NCBI RefSeq assembly: GCF_000470315.2
Contig: NZ_CBRF02000031.1
Coordinates: 1-59,090, forward strand
Direction of reading: 5' to 3'
Source of the DNA: Psychromonas sp. SP041
Lineage (GTDB): Bacteria; Pseudomonadota; Gammaproteobacteria; Enterobacterales; Psychromonadaceae
Length of the DNA: 59,090 nucleotides
In this document: piece by piece, positions 1-8,785 of the stretch
Position numbering within the stretch: position 1 is the stretch's first letter
Layout: each line of letters begins with the position of its first letter
Notes under the pieces: model-generated
Database searches by the model: none
Told to the model about the DNA's origin: nothing
What the model saw: the letters and a program-made list of their open reading frames with translations, nothing else
Made by a program: the position numbers and the translations under genes

Positions 1-106
1 CTTTTTGAGTACAAAATAATGCTTCTTCAATCCATTTAGAATCAATCGCTGTTAATACATTGTCGTAAGCATCTTTATTTTCAAATGATTCATACACCAA
101 TTCCAT
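1..106 (-). CDS. IS4-family transposase, N-terminal fragment (cut by window edge)
   Basis: The minus-strand frame begins with ATG at 106 and gives 35 residues (MELVYESFENKD...), including AIDSKWIEEALFCTQ. This resembles the segment of IS4-family transposases just before their conserved RRRRLP motif. The frame is open to the window edge. Function is known from the family: DDE transposition of the element. No DDE residue lies in the visible part, so the call rests on this short match plus the IS4-like end at 215. The start could lie a few codons upstream. Confidence 0.6.
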   Translation of the reverse strand, partial: MELVYESFENKDAYDNVLTAIDSKWIEEALFCTQK

Positions 107-118
107 TTCTTGATTAAA

Positions 119-156
119 CAAAAAAAAATCCCCAACCTTAAATAAGAGTGGGGATT
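119..156 (-). terminator. Terminator-like hairpin inside the IS, upstream of the transposase
   Basis: On the minus strand an 8-bp stem AATCCCCA/TGGGGATT with a 14-base loop is followed by nine T. It lies between the IS end and the transposase start. It would stop transcripts arriving from the cfa operon, which may protect against read-through into the transposase. Confidence 0.65.
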
Positions 157-263
157 ATGTTCTATCTGCAAGATCGTTCAAGTTTTCTTCTTAGATCCTT
201 AACCGATCGGCATTAGAATCAATATTCGGCTTTTTATGGCTACTTTATTATGCCCAATTAACG

Positions 264-1502
264 TTATTTTCTTGCTACTAAATGAACCGTACTTATAGAA
301 CGTTCTAAAAAAGCACCTTCACAATAAGCGAAGTAATATAACCAAAGTCGTTTAAACTCTTCATCGTAACCATGTTGTGTTAACTCACTCCAAGAAGCAA
401 GGAAGTTAGTGCGCCAATCGGCTAAAGTCTTAGCGTAGTCTAAACCGATATCGTGCAAACCTTCTATCACTAAGTCACTACTTGTTGTTAACTGTTGAGA
501 CAGAATATTTACCGACGGTAAAAAACCACCAGGAAATATATAACGCTGTATAAAATCAACATTATTTTTATAGTGATTAAAGCGTTGGTCTGCGATAGTA
601 ATAGACTGGATAAGTAACTTACCACCGTCTTTTAAACGTGCATTACATTGTTCAAAAAAGCTTGGTAAAAATTCATACCCAACGGCTTCAATCATTTCAA
701 TTGAGACGACTTTGTCAAAAGTCCCAGTTAAATCTCGATAGTCTTTTTTCAATAAAGTAATATTTTCTTCTAATTTTAACGCTTTAACTTGTTGTTGAGC
801 ATAATCGAATTGTGCATCAGAGATAGTTGTGGTTGTGACTTTACAGCCATAATGCTGAGCCGCATAAATAGCTAAGCCACCCCAACCTGTTCCTATTTCT
901 AATAAGTGGTCGTCTTTTGTTAATGCTAATCTGTCGCAAATAGTTTTAAGTTTATATAACTGTGCGTATTCTAACGACGTTGTTTCAGAAGGATAGATAG
1001 CCGAAGAATACATCATTTGAGGATCAAGAAATCGAGTGTAAAGTTCATTACCGAGATCATAATGCGCCAGTATATTACGCTTTGAACCCGATTGTGTATT
1101 ACGGTTCTGCCAGTGACTAATTGCATTCTTAATTTTATTAAGTAATGATCTATTTGAATCTAATTTATCCGTTTGCTGCTGTGCTTTAGCAAAAATTCGG
1201 ATCACATGTGTTAAGTTAGGGCTACTCCACTTTCCTGCAATGAATGCTTCTGCGACACCAATGCTTCCCCCTTTAACAAAATCACGATATAGGCTCATAT
1301 CATGGATATGTATTTTTGCCTTGAGCGTACTATCATCTGCATCTTGTAATGTATTTTCTGGAAAAAAAAGATGCTCAGAACCTTCAACAACCTCTAACTG
1401 GCCATAACTCAGTTTTAAAAATACAGAATGGACTAATGAACGACAGCGTTTGTCAAACCAAGTTGTTGTTTCTACTGCTGTAACATTTTGTATTTCTTCC
1501 AT
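264..1502 (-). CDS. cfa: Cyclopropane-fatty-acyl-phospholipid synthase family methyltransferase
   Basis: The 412-residue protein belongs to the CFA synthase family, which transfers a methylene group from S-adenosylmethionine to double bonds of membrane phospholipid acyl chains. The SAM-binding motif LEIGTGWGG lies near residue 202, preceded by the family segment HYDLGNELYTRFLD (about 146-160). VSIEMIEAVG follows near 267. Length is typical. It is the last gene of a nine-gene minus-strand operon headed by an ECF sigma factor and ChrR-like anti-sigma; cfa homologues are known members of the singlet-oxygen RpoE/ChrR regulon in Rhodobacter. It may instead make another modified lipid such as a furan fatty acid, since paralogues in such clusters do not all make cyclopropanes. 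Confidence 0.85.
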   Translation of the reverse strand: MEEIQNVTAVETTTWFDKRCRSLVHSVFLKLSYGQLEVVEGSEHLFFPENTLQDADDSTLKAKIHIHDMSLYRDFVKGGSIGVAEAFIAGKWSSPNLTHVIRIFAKAQQQTDKLDSNRSLLNKIKNAISHWQNRNTQSGSKRNILAHYDLGNELYTRFLDPQMMYSSAIYPSETTSLEYAQLYKLKTICDRLALTKDDHLLEIGTGWGGLAIYAAQHYGCKVTTTTISDAQFDYAQQQVKALKLEENITLLKKDYRDLTGTFDKVVSIEMIEAVGYEFLPSFFEQCNARLKDGGKLLIQSITIADQRFNHYKNNVDFIQRYIFPGGFLPSVNILSQQLTTSSDLVIEGLHDIGLDYAKTLADWRTNFLASWSELTQHGYDEEFKRLWLYYFAYCEGAFLERSISTVHLVARK

Positions 1503-1535
1503 TGAATTCTCCTAGAATGTAAACTTTATAAAGCT

Positions 1536-2330
1536 TTAATTAATTTTTTGATAGCCGATAAAAGGTATTTTTTTAATAAATAGCTTTAATGCTTGCCAAT
1601 AAATACCGATAACTATCTTTCCTGTCATAATTGGAATTTGAGCCCAAATATGAAATAAATTTCGTTTACTGAATGCTTTTTTCTTTAAGATTAAACTGGC
1701 TTCAAATAGCTTAGTAATCTCGCCATCTTCTTCATTAGTTCGCTTGTTTTCTATTTTCACTAATAATTTATCGCTATTCACCTCAGGTGCCTTGATATGC
1801 CAGATGTAGCTCATATCAAGATCCATAAAAGGTGATACCTGAAAAACCTTCTTACTTGTTTTAGGTTTATCTTGTTCTAATAAATCGACTAAATAATAAT
1901 GACGTTCATTCCAAGGTGTATTGCTTACTTCTGCTAACATTTGCGTACAATTGTTATCTTTGTCATAACAAAAATAAAAGTTAGCTGGGCTGAAATAAAT
2001 GCCAAAACACCTGACCTGAACTAACATCAATATTCTTTCAATATCAGGAAAACCATTCAGCAGATTAACTTTATCTTTTATACGCTGTGATAATGAGTTA
2101 GGTTCACTTCTTAGGTAATCTTTCTCAACAAAACGCAATGGGTGATACCAAGAAAAACCGAACACCCCTTGTCCCTTATCTGCCTGTTCAACCTCATCAA
2201 CATCTAACGCCAACATAAATAAAGTCGTGTTAAAGCGATGAGTTTTAGGCAAAAACCGTTTATGGACAACGTTACCCACGTAAATATTACTTTGACCAAA
2301 TACTGTAGTGGTTGATTTAACAGAAGGCAT
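1536..2330 (-). CDS. DUF1365 family protein
   Basis: The 264-residue protein matches the DUF1365 family: early YVGNVVHKRFLPKTHRF, a central HPLRF, and CFGIYFSPANFYFCYD (about 110-125). The biochemical function is not established. DUF1365 genes nearly always sit beside an FAD-dependent amine-oxidase-like protein and a CFA-type methyltransferase, as here (33 bp from cfa, 5 bp from the FAD gene), so a shared lipid-modification pathway is likely. There is no signal peptide; a hydrophobic stretch near residues 233-250 may associate with the membrane. Confidence 0.85.
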   Translation of the reverse strand: MPSVKSTTTVFGQSNIYVGNVVHKRFLPKTHRFNTTLFMLALDVDEVEQADKGQGVFGFSWYHPLRFVEKDYLRSEPNSLSQRIKDKVNLLNGFPDIERILMLVQVRCFGIYFSPANFYFCYDKDNNCTQMLAEVSNTPWNERHYYLVDLLEQDKPKTSKKVFQVSPFMDLDMSYIWHIKAPEVNSDKLLVKIENKRTNEEDGEITKLFEASLILKKKAFSKRNLFHIWAQIPIMTGKIVIGIYWQALKLFIKKIPFIGYQKIN

Positions 2331-2335
2331 GACAG

Positions 2336-3610
2336 CTATTTACTCGCAAATGCATCAAGAAAACAATCGAATCGCTGCGCTACTTCAACAGCACTTCTTA
2401 CTCCGTCCTCATGAAAACCACTATGCCAATATGCACCGGCAAAATGTGTATGCTGTTTTCCGCAAATAAGATCTCGTTGTTGTTGTGCTCTGATAGATGC
2501 TGAAGAGAAAATTGGATGATGATAATTATATTCTTTCAATATTTTATCTGGATCAATATCTTGCTTCTGATTCAATGTAACGCAAAAAGTATGGTCGCTA
2601 TAAAACCCCTGTAGAATATTCATATTGTAGGTAACACTGGCAGGTTTAGAGCGATCTTGACTCAATTGATAATTCCAACTTGCCCAAGCGGTTTCTCTGT
2701 CTGGCAATAAACTAACATCAGTATGCAGAATCACAGAGTTCTCACTATAAGGCATATCTGAAAGCAACGCCTCTTCATCTTCCGTAGCATCACTTAATAG
2801 CGCCAACGCTTGATCAGAATGACAGGCAATAACCACTTCATCAAATGTTTGTTTATCATCGGGATTATCAAAATGAATGTGGACTTTATTATCATTTCGC
2901 GTGATACCCAAAATATTAGCATTAAGATGAATATTATTTTTAAAGGGTTCACATAATGGTGCTAAGTAACTTCTTGAACCATTTGGGATAACATACCATT
3001 GAGGCCTATCAGCAATATTCAATAATCCATGATGATGGAAAAATTGAACAAAAAATCTAAATTCAAACTCTTCCATCTGCTCTAATGAACTAGACCAAAT
3101 AGCAGCGCCCATTGGTAAAATATAATGTTCAGCAAAGAAATCACTGAATTTATGCTCAGTTAAAAACTCACCTAGCGTTAATCCAGGTAAATAAACGTTA
3201 GCTTCAAAAATACTTTTACACAATTTATTGAATCGTAAAATTTCTTTGACCAATAACCAAAATTTAGGATTAAGTAAGTTTCTTCTTTGTGCGAACAATG
3301 TATTTAGGTTATGCCCATTATATTCCAAACCAGTGTGGCAATTGTGGACTGAAAAACTCATCTCAGTCGCTTTTTTACCAATGCCGATTTCATCGAGTAA
3401 TGCTAAGTAATTAGGGTATGTTTTATCATTGAAGACAATAAAACCGGTATCAATTGCGTAAGGTATTCCATCTTTTTCTATATCGACAGTGGCAGTATGC
3501 CCTCCAATATAATTATTCTTTTCGAATACGGTAACATTATGTTTTTTAGATAATAAATAAGCAGATGTAAGACCAGAGATGCCCGAACCAATAATTGCGA
3601 TATTTTTCAT
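2336..3610 (-). CDS. FAD-dependent oxidoreductase (amine-oxidase/desaturase-like)
   Basis: The protein begins MKNIAIIGSGISGLTSA, a Rossmann dinucleotide-binding motif (GxGxxG) at its N-terminus, followed by an acidic residue at the end of the second strand (VFEKN). The start at 3610 is preferred: a longer frame from 3643 would overlap the SDR stop and put extra residues before the nucleotide-binding strand. At 424 residues it fits the NAD(P)/FAD-binding family found with DUF1365 and CFA-type enzymes. Substrate is unknown; oxidation of a membrane lipid intermediate is inferred from context. Its own stop lies 5 bp before the DUF1365 gene, indicating co-transcription. Confidence 0.85.
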   Translation of the reverse strand: MKNIAIIGSGISGLTSAYLLSKKHNVTVFEKNNYIGGHTATVDIEKDGIPYAIDTGFIVFNDKTYPNYLALLDEIGIGKKATEMSFSVHNCHTGLEYNGHNLNTLFAQRRNLLNPKFWLLVKEILRFNKLCKSIFEANVYLPGLTLGEFLTEHKFSDFFAEHYILPMGAAIWSSSLEQMEEFEFRFFVQFFHHHGLLNIADRPQWYVIPNGSRSYLAPLCEPFKNNIHLNANILGITRNDNKVHIHFDNPDDKQTFDEVVIACHSDQALALLSDATEDEEALLSDMPYSENSVILHTDVSLLPDRETAWASWNYQLSQDRSKPASVTYNMNILQGFYSDHTFCVTLNQKQDIDPDKILKEYNYHHPIFSSASIRAQQQRDLICGKQHTHFAGAYWHSGFHEDGVRSAVEVAQRFDCFLDAFASK

Positions 3611-3615
3611 GAAAG

Positions 3616-4332
3616 TTAATCCTTTACGATAATTTTCTGCCAAACAAAATCAGGCAATAATGAGATAGCTTTTAGTAGTAAGGTTAAACGTTTGGGAAAG
3701 TGTGCGTATGATTTTCGTTTTTCAATGGCCGTTATAATACGAGAAGCAGCTTCATCACTAGACAGTAAGAATGGCATTGAGAAATCATTTTTGTCTGTAA
3801 GAGGTGTTTTGATGAATCCAGGATGGATTAATGTGACATCAATTTCTTCTTTTATTAAATCTAATTTTAAACTTTTTGCTAAATAATCGACACCAGCTTT
3901 AGAGGCCCCGTAGGCTTCACTTCTTTGAAAAGGTAACAATGTTGCGCTTGAACTAACAAACACGACTTGTCCTCCCTTTTTTACTTTAGGTAAAAGATAT
4001 TGCAACAACCACCCTAGTGAAATTAAATTAGTTTGAATAACATCAGCAAATAGCTCACCATCAAAATGTTTGGCATCATCAATATACCGGCAGTTACCTG
4101 CATTTAAAATTAACACATCTAATGATTCTATAGTTCTTGAGGCTTCTTCAATGGCTTGTTGGTCTGTAATATCAAAGCAACAGGTTTTAAAAGCGACATC
4201 ACCCATCGAAGAGAGCTGTTGTTGATTTCTTCCACAAGCAATGACTTGTTCTCCCTGTTCGCTATACTGTTCAAACAAAGAATAACCAATACCAGACGTT
4301 GCCCCTGTAATTAAAATAGTTTTATTAGACAT
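3616..4332 (-). CDS. Short-chain dehydrogenase/reductase (SDR)
   Basis: The 238-residue protein is a classical SDR. The cofactor motif TGATSGIGYSL is at residues 8-18, NAG near 77-79, the catalytic serine in VFVSSSATLL (about 125-134), and the YGASK catalytic Tyr/Lys pair near 140. The substrate cannot be read from sequence. It overlaps the upstream NTF2-like gene by one base and ends 5 bp before the FAD oxidoreductase, so it is within the ECF/ChrR operon. In related marine bacteria an SDR of this kind often accompanies the FAD/DUF1365/CFA genes. Confidence 0.85.
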   Translation of the reverse strand: MSNKTILITGATSGIGYSLFEQYSEQGEQVIACGRNQQQLSSMGDVAFKTCCFDITDQQAIEEASRTIESLDVLILNAGNCRYIDDAKHFDGELFADVIQTNLISLGWLLQYLLPKVKKGGQVVFVSSSATLLPFQRSEAYGASKAGVDYLAKSLKLDLIKEEIDVTLIHPGFIKTPLTDKNDFSMPFLLSSDEAASRIITAIEKRKSYAHFPKRLTLLLKAISLLPDFVWQKIIVKD

Positions 4333-4784
4333 TATTTAGCCGCCTTACTTTTAACTAAACGAATCACTTTCCCTAAGACAGGTAGTTGCTCATATAGCAT
4401 AGAGCCTAAATCTAAAAAATCACGATGATAAATCACCTTTCCGTCTTTAGAGCGTAAATGAGAGCTGCCAAACACAGAAACTTCATTACCTTTATTAAGT
4501 TTAGGGTGCTGATAAATCATCTCCCAATATATGGCCGCTTGATCTGGTTGAGCAATAACATTACTGATAATAAACTGACAACTATTAAGGTTCTGGTACA
4601 AACCTTGAAAGTATTGTTGCAGGTCAGCTAGCCCATTTATTTCATGAATAGGATCAATAAAAGTCACTTCCTGATGATAAATGGAGTCTAGTAAGTCTAA
4701 ATTATTAATGTTGAGTTTTTGATATACCGAATTAAACTCATTTAACCAATCAGGTGACTTATCATGTAAAGATTCATTATTCAT
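4332..4784 (-). CDS. NTF2-like (SnoaL-type) domain protein
   Basis: The small protein (about 150 residues) has the pattern of a nuclear-transport-factor-2-like fold: an N-terminal helix region, then YHQEVTFIDPIHEINGL, where a polyketide-cyclase-like pocket begins, and later paired strands. Members act as small cyclases, isomerases or ligand-binding proteins; no specific activity is assignable. Start is taken at 4784 (MNNESL); a second ATG at 4796 is also possible. It lies 90 bp after phr and touches the SDR gene. Confidence 0.75.
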   Translation of the reverse strand: MNNESLHDKSPDWLNEFNSVYQKLNINNLDLLDSIYHQEVTFIDPIHEINGLADLQQYFQGLYQNLNSCQFIISNVIAQPDQAAIYWEMIYQHPKLNKGNEVSVFGSSHLRSKDGKVIYHRDFLDLGSMLYEQLPVLGKVIRLVKSKAAK

Positions 4785-4874
4785 ATTGCCTGCCATATAC
4801 AGTGAGAAACTAAAAGTGACACTATCGATATAATCATTAACAACGGACTTAATTAATATTTTAGTGTCAAACGC

Positions 4875-6263
4875 CTATTTATAAAAAGCTAAAGCATTTA
4901 ATCTGGCTTCTTTGTGATCAACAATCGCAGGCCAATAAACAGATAAGTGTTGTTGCTTAATATATTTATGTGGAAAGTGAATTTGTTTGTCAGATATTTT
5001 ACTTAGCTCCGGTATATATTTACGGATAAAAGTCCCTTTAGGATCAAATCTTTCGCTCTGGGTAATGGGATTAAAGATTCTAAAGTAAGGTTGAGCATCA
5101 CAACCGGTACTTGAAGCCCACTGCCAACCACCATTATTTGAGGCTAAATCACCATCAATTAAATGCTGCATAAAATACTTCTCACCTAAGCGCCAATCTA
5201 TTAAAAGATGCTTTGTTAAAAAGCTAGCAACGACCATACGTAATCGATTATGCATCCATCCAGTTAGGTTAAGTTGTCTCATTGCAGCATCTACTAATGG
5301 ATACCCTGTCTTGCCTTCACACCATGCAGTAAAAAGCTTTTCATCATAAGGCCACATCGCTTGATGATACTTTTCATTAAAGCATTGATGTTTACATAAT
5401 CGAGGTTGGTCGAACATTAAATGGCGATAAAATTCACGCCATATAATTTCATTTAACCAACAAAACTCTTCACTATCACTAGAGATTAAAATGTCGGGAA
5501 ATTTATTAAGTAACGTATTGAAAATATAACCTGGACTTAATACACCCGCGGCGAGATAAGGAGAAAAGCCACTGGTGCCTTTAATCGAAGGAATATCACG
5601 TACCGTTTTATAATGAGTGACTTTATCTCGATAAAATTGTGGTATTGCTTTATCCATCACTACATTAACTAAAGGCCATTTACTCGAAAGTGAGTCTGAT
5701 TGAGTTGTTTTCTTTGACTCATCTGAAGTAGTGGTATTAATTGGTTCTATATTACCCAGATAATTAAAGCCAAATTCACGAATATAAGTTAACCAAGCTT
5801 TCTTAAAAGGTGTAAATACCTTATACATTTTGCCTGACTGATTAACTATCTTACCTTTCGGTACAATCACATCAGCTTCAAACAATGTTAAAGGAATACC
5901 CTGTTCTAGACACGTACGATCACGTTGGACTTCGTTATATTCAAGCTCGCTATTTGCTATTACGCTACTTATATCATGTTGTTCACAATATGATTTTAGA
6001 TAGTCAATTTGCGCGGTGAAATCATCGACCTCGACAATAGAGAACTCAATATTTAATGCTGCTAATTCATCGACCAAAGCTTGAGCATGGCGTTTGACAA
6101 AATCTATTTTTATAGCAGACCAATCATGATCTATCCATTGAGGTTCTGATATAAAGAATATAGCTTTAGCCGGTTTTTCTGAGGTAGATTGATTGATAAA
6201 AAATTGTAAGGCAGGATTATCGTTTGTTCTTAAATCATTACGAAACCAAAGTAATTGTGTCAT
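4875..6263 (-). CDS. phrB: Deoxyribodipyrimidine photolyase
   Basis: The 462-residue protein is a class I CPD photolyase/cryptochrome-family enzyme that repairs UV pyrimidine dimers using blue light and FAD. It opens MTQLLWFRNDLRTNDNPAL. The FAD-binding half contains TGYPLVDAAMRQLNLTGWMH, NRLRMVVASFL, and DGDLASNNGGWQWASSTG followed by PYFRIFNP. Start at 6263 is chosen over an upstream in-frame TTG at 6311 because the family begins at this motif. Photolyase genes belong to the known RpoE/ChrR singlet-oxygen regulon. An 11-bp hairpin lies between it and the upstream gene. Confidence 0.93.
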   Translation of the reverse strand: MTQLLWFRNDLRTNDNPALQFFINQSTSEKPAKAIFFISEPQWIDHDWSAIKIDFVKRHAQALVDELAALNIEFSIVEVDDFTAQIDYLKSYCEQHDISSVIANSELEYNEVQRDRTCLEQGIPLTLFEADVIVPKGKIVNQSGKMYKVFTPFKKAWLTYIREFGFNYLGNIEPINTTTSDESKKTTQSDSLSSKWPLVNVVMDKAIPQFYRDKVTHYKTVRDIPSIKGTSGFSPYLAAGVLSPGYIFNTLLNKFPDILISSDSEEFCWLNEIIWREFYRHLMFDQPRLCKHQCFNEKYHQAMWPYDEKLFTAWCEGKTGYPLVDAAMRQLNLTGWMHNRLRMVVASFLTKHLLIDWRLGEKYFMQHLIDGDLASNNGGWQWASSTGCDAQPYFRIFNPITQSERFDPKGTFIRKYIPELSKISDKQIHFPHKYIKQQHLSVYWPAIVDHKEARLNALAFYK

Positions 6264-6297
6264 AAGGTTAAAATATTTCCTTTCGCTTTTTATTAAA

Positions 6298-6327
6298 CAA
6301 ACGCGACTCAATATTAAGTCGCGTTTG
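6298..6327 (-). repeat. Intergenic hairpin within the ECF/ChrR operon
   Basis: CAAACGCGACT and AGTCGCGTTTG form a perfect 11-bp stem with an 8-base loop between the DUF523/DUF1722 gene and phr. There is no convincing T-run after it on the minus strand, so it may be an RNA processing or stability element, or a weak attenuator. Confidence 0.5.
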
Positions 6328-6351
6328 CAAATTAAGTATTAATTATCAGTA

Positions 6352-7311
6352 TTAATAAGCATATCTCAGTCTTAACTCATCAGGATAAGGCGATAAGTAA
6401 GATTGTCCTTTTAAGTAGTCTTTTGGATACTGCATCAAATAATGATTTATTAAGGTCAATGGGGCAATTAAAGGCAATAGCCCAAGACGATAACCATCAA
6501 TTTGCTCACACAACTCTTTACGCTGAGCTGCAACCAAATGTTTAGAAAAGTACCCTTGAATATGGGTTAACGTATTAACATGGTTTTTACGTGTAGCCGG
6601 AATTTTAAGTGCCTCCATTAAACCAGAAATATACTGCGATGCTTTTTCTGCTAATGGTAAATCAACATCTGCTAATAACTGCCCTAACTTTTTGTAAGCA
6701 ACTAAATTATGGCTCATTACCGTGTATTTATAATGACTATGAAAGGTAGTTAGTTTATGTTTTGTTAAACCAGTTTCACTTATATTTTGCCAATGTTTGT
6801 AAGCATAAATACGCGCTACAAAATTTTCACGAATATGCATATCATTTAGACGTCCATTTTCTTCACATGGCAACAAAGGGTTAGCTTCCATTATTTCTTT
6901 AGCAAAAGCGCCTATTCCTTCTGATGTTAAAGAATTACCCTCAGGTGAATAAACCTTAACCCGTTCCATACCGCAACTTGGACTTTTAGCACAAAAAACA
7001 TAACCACTTAAATGTTTAGTCATTGCTGCTACTTTTTTACCATAAGCATGTAAGGCTTCTGTTACATCACCACTTCCATCAGGTCTTGCAACAGTAATTA
7101 AGTCATCTTTTTTTATTAAGCGTATAGTTGGACGGGGTATTGGTAAACCTATCGCAACTTCAGGGCAAAAAGATTCGTACTCAACATGTTCACCTAATTC
7201 ATCTATACAGAATCTAGAAGGTTTATTGCTTGAATCAAATCTGACTTTTTGTCCAATTAAACAAGCACTAATACCAATTTTAATATCTTCTTTTTTTACC
7301 GAATAAATCAT
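6352..7311 (-). CDS. DUF523 and DUF1722 domain protein (YbgA-like)
   Basis: The protein (about 320 residues) combines an N-terminal DUF523 domain (IGISACLIGQKVRFD, then SPSCGMERV with conserved cysteines) and a C-terminal DUF1722 domain (from about residue 180: YTVMSHNLVAYKKLGQLL). This is the YbgA/DUF1722 arrangement often found next to photolyases; some fused homologues have been linked to DNA repair or tRNA thiolation, but no activity is certain. Start at 7311 is preceded by an AAGGGAG ribosome-binding site; an upstream ATG at 7368 would abut chrR. It is the third gene of the operon. Confidence 0.85.
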   Translation of the reverse strand: MIYSVKKEDIKIGISACLIGQKVRFDSSNKPSRFCIDELGEHVEYESFCPEVAIGLPIPRPTIRLIKKDDLITVARPDGSGDVTEALHAYGKKVAAMTKHLSGYVFCAKSPSCGMERVKVYSPEGNSLTSEGIGAFAKEIMEANPLLPCEENGRLNDMHIRENFVARIYAYKHWQNISETGLTKHKLTTFHSHYKYTVMSHNLVAYKKLGQLLADVDLPLAEKASQYISGLMEALKIPATRKNHVNTLTHIQGYFSKHLVAAQRKELCEQIDGYRLGLLPLIAPLTLINHYLMQYPKDYLKGQSYLSPYPDELRLRYAY

Positions 7312-7368
7312 TATTCGCTCCCTTGAATAAATAAACAGCTGCCGATCAATAGATAAACGTTTAATCAA

Positions 7369-8070
7369 TTAATAAATAAAATTACCAATAGGATTTAATA
7401 GTTTATTAATTCCTTGAGTAAAGTGTAGTGCATCATTAGCAACTGTGTAGCATAAGCAGCCTTTTTCAGACATTGGCGTGTGAGTGAAAGTGCCATCAAG
7501 CATGATGAAATCGCCCTTGTGATATTCACCTTTATGATCTTTAAATGACCCGTCTAATAACACCGTTAACTCAAAACCTTTATGAGTGTGCGCCGGAACG
7601 CCACCTCCAGCATTGATGTGAAGCAAATTCGAATGAATTTCATCTTCATTCAACTGTAAACGAGAACGAGACAATTTACCTACATTTGCCGTTTTACCAA
7701 AACCTACATTATTTAAAACAGTTGGTAGTACATAAGTTTTGTCTTTAAATGTGATGCTTCTATCAACGGGTTTTGCCACTTCGTCTAACGCTTCAGAGAA
7801 TGTAATATTACTTATCATTGAGTCAAAAAATGCATCATCTAAGCCATCATCGACAGTCGCTTCTGAGTAGTTAAAGTCAACTAAATCATCTAAACTAACC
7901 GCATCTTCTTCGAAACTTTGTTCTGCAACTTGTTCTGTTAATTGTGCAATTTTTTGTTGGCAAAGTGGGCACATCTCAGCGTGAATTGTAATTGCTATAG
8001 ATAATGAAGCTGGTAAATCACCATTAACAAACGCTTCAATTAACTCAAATTTAGGATGATGTTTAATCAT
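7369..8070 (-). CDS. chrR: ChrR-type zinc anti-sigma factor with cupin domain
   Basis: The 233-residue protein matches ChrR, the zinc-dependent anti-sigma factor that releases its ECF sigma factor in response to singlet oxygen. The N-terminal anti-sigma domain keeps the zinc ligands: His at 4/5, His30, Cys34 and Cys37 (HAEMCPLC). The C-terminal cupin domain has the HTH...E...H pattern (HTHKGFELTVLLDG, then DGTFTHTP) used as a second metal site in Rhodobacter ChrR. The gene overlaps the end of the sigma-factor gene by 8 bp, the usual arrangement for such pairs. Confidence 0.9.
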   Translation of the reverse strand: MIKHHPKFELIEAFVNGDLPASLSIAITIHAEMCPLCQQKIAQLTEQVAEQSFEEDAVSLDDLVDFNYSEATVDDGLDDAFFDSMISNITFSEALDEVAKPVDRSITFKDKTYVLPTVLNNVGFGKTANVGKLSRSRLQLNEDEIHSNLLHINAGGGVPAHTHKGFELTVLLDGSFKDHKGEYHKGDFIMLDGTFTHTPMSEKGCLCYTVANDALHFTQGINKLLNPIGNFIY

Positions 8071-8689
8071 TATCTTCTCCTAAGTGCACTTTCAATTTAG
8101 CTAACGCCAAACGTAATCTAGATTTAATTGTGCCTAGTGGTAAATTAAGATGGTTAGCCAATTGTTCCTGTGACATTTCCATCAGATAAAAGCCTTTTAC
8201 AACTTCTTGTTGAGTTTCTGGTAACGCATCAATAACGCGTAATAATTGTTTATTTTCAAGATGATCTTCATAAGGCTGTTCTTCAGACACTGCATTCTCT
8301 GCAATTGGCCAAATATCATCACTTAAATTATCTTCTTTATTACTTTTAATTTTACGTAGTATGTCAAAGGTAACGTTACGCATTACGGTATAAACCCATG
8401 TTGTCGCTGCACCTTTGTCTGAATCAAACAAATGAGCTTTACGCCATACGTTACTCATGGTCTCTTGAACGACCTCATGAGATTGCGCTTCATTGGGAAA
8501 TTTACTACGTGCGATACGTTGTATTTTTGGGGCAAAGAACTTAAATAAGTGAGTGAATGCAATTTTACATCTTGCATCTGCAACTTCTTTAAGCCATGCA
8601 CTAAGTTGAGTGTGGTCTATTTTATCTGTCATGTTGTTAGATTTAGCATGACTAACTCGTGTTGGCAATTCAGTTTGTATAACTACCAT
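8063..8689 (-). CDS. rpoE: ECF RNA polymerase sigma factor (RpoE/ECF11-like, ChrR partner)
   Basis: This 208-residue protein has sigma-70 region 2 (RIARSKFPNEAQSHEVVQET, then VWRKAHLF and TTWVYTVMRNVTFDILR) and region 4 (LPETQQEVVKGFYLMEMSQE, then LANHLNLPLGTIKSRLRLAL). Adjacent ChrR places it in the group that controls the response to singlet oxygen. The ATG at 8689 has a GGGA site and follows a candidate ECF promoter closely; an internal ATG at 8632 is an alternative start. As first gene of the operon it is probably autoregulated. Confidence 0.92.
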   Translation of the reverse strand: MVVIQTELPTRVSHAKSNNMTDKIDHTQLSAWLKEVADARCKIAFTHLFKFFAPKIQRIARSKFPNEAQSHEVVQETMSNVWRKAHLFDSDKGAATTWVYTVMRNVTFDILRKIKSNKEDNLSDDIWPIAENAVSEEQPYEDHLENKQLLRVIDALPETQQEVVKGFYLMEMSQEQLANHLNLPLGTIKSRLRLALAKLKVHLGEDND

Positions 8690-8719
8690 AATTTATTCCC
8701 AAATTTGGACTCTGGATAC

Positions 8720-8748
8720 TAATACGCAAACAAAATCTGATGAGATCA
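8720..8748 (-). promoter_or_regulatory. Candidate ECF (RpoE/ChrR) promoter of the photo-oxidative operon
   Basis: On the minus strand TGATCT (8748-8743) is separated by 16 bases from CGTATTA (8726-8720). The TGATC -35 agrees with the known RpoE/ChrR promoter class, and the same arrangement occurs at 11386-11414. It lies about 30 bp upstream of the sigma-factor start, consistent with autoregulation. Confidence 0.7.
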
Positions 8749-8785
8749 CTTATGGATAGATAATTATTAAAATAATTTAATAATT

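Larger units (their letters stand above)
1..215 (-). mobile_element. IS4-family insertion sequence, partial (one end)
   Basis: Read on the minus strand, the sequence starting at 215 is TAATGCCGATCGGTTAAG, which nearly matches the terminal inverted repeat I remember for E. coli IS4. An open frame resembling the start of an IS4 transposase follows from 106 leftwards and leaves the window. The element sits 48 bp beyond the stop of the cfa-type gene. The other end and the target duplication are outside the window. Confidence 0.7.
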
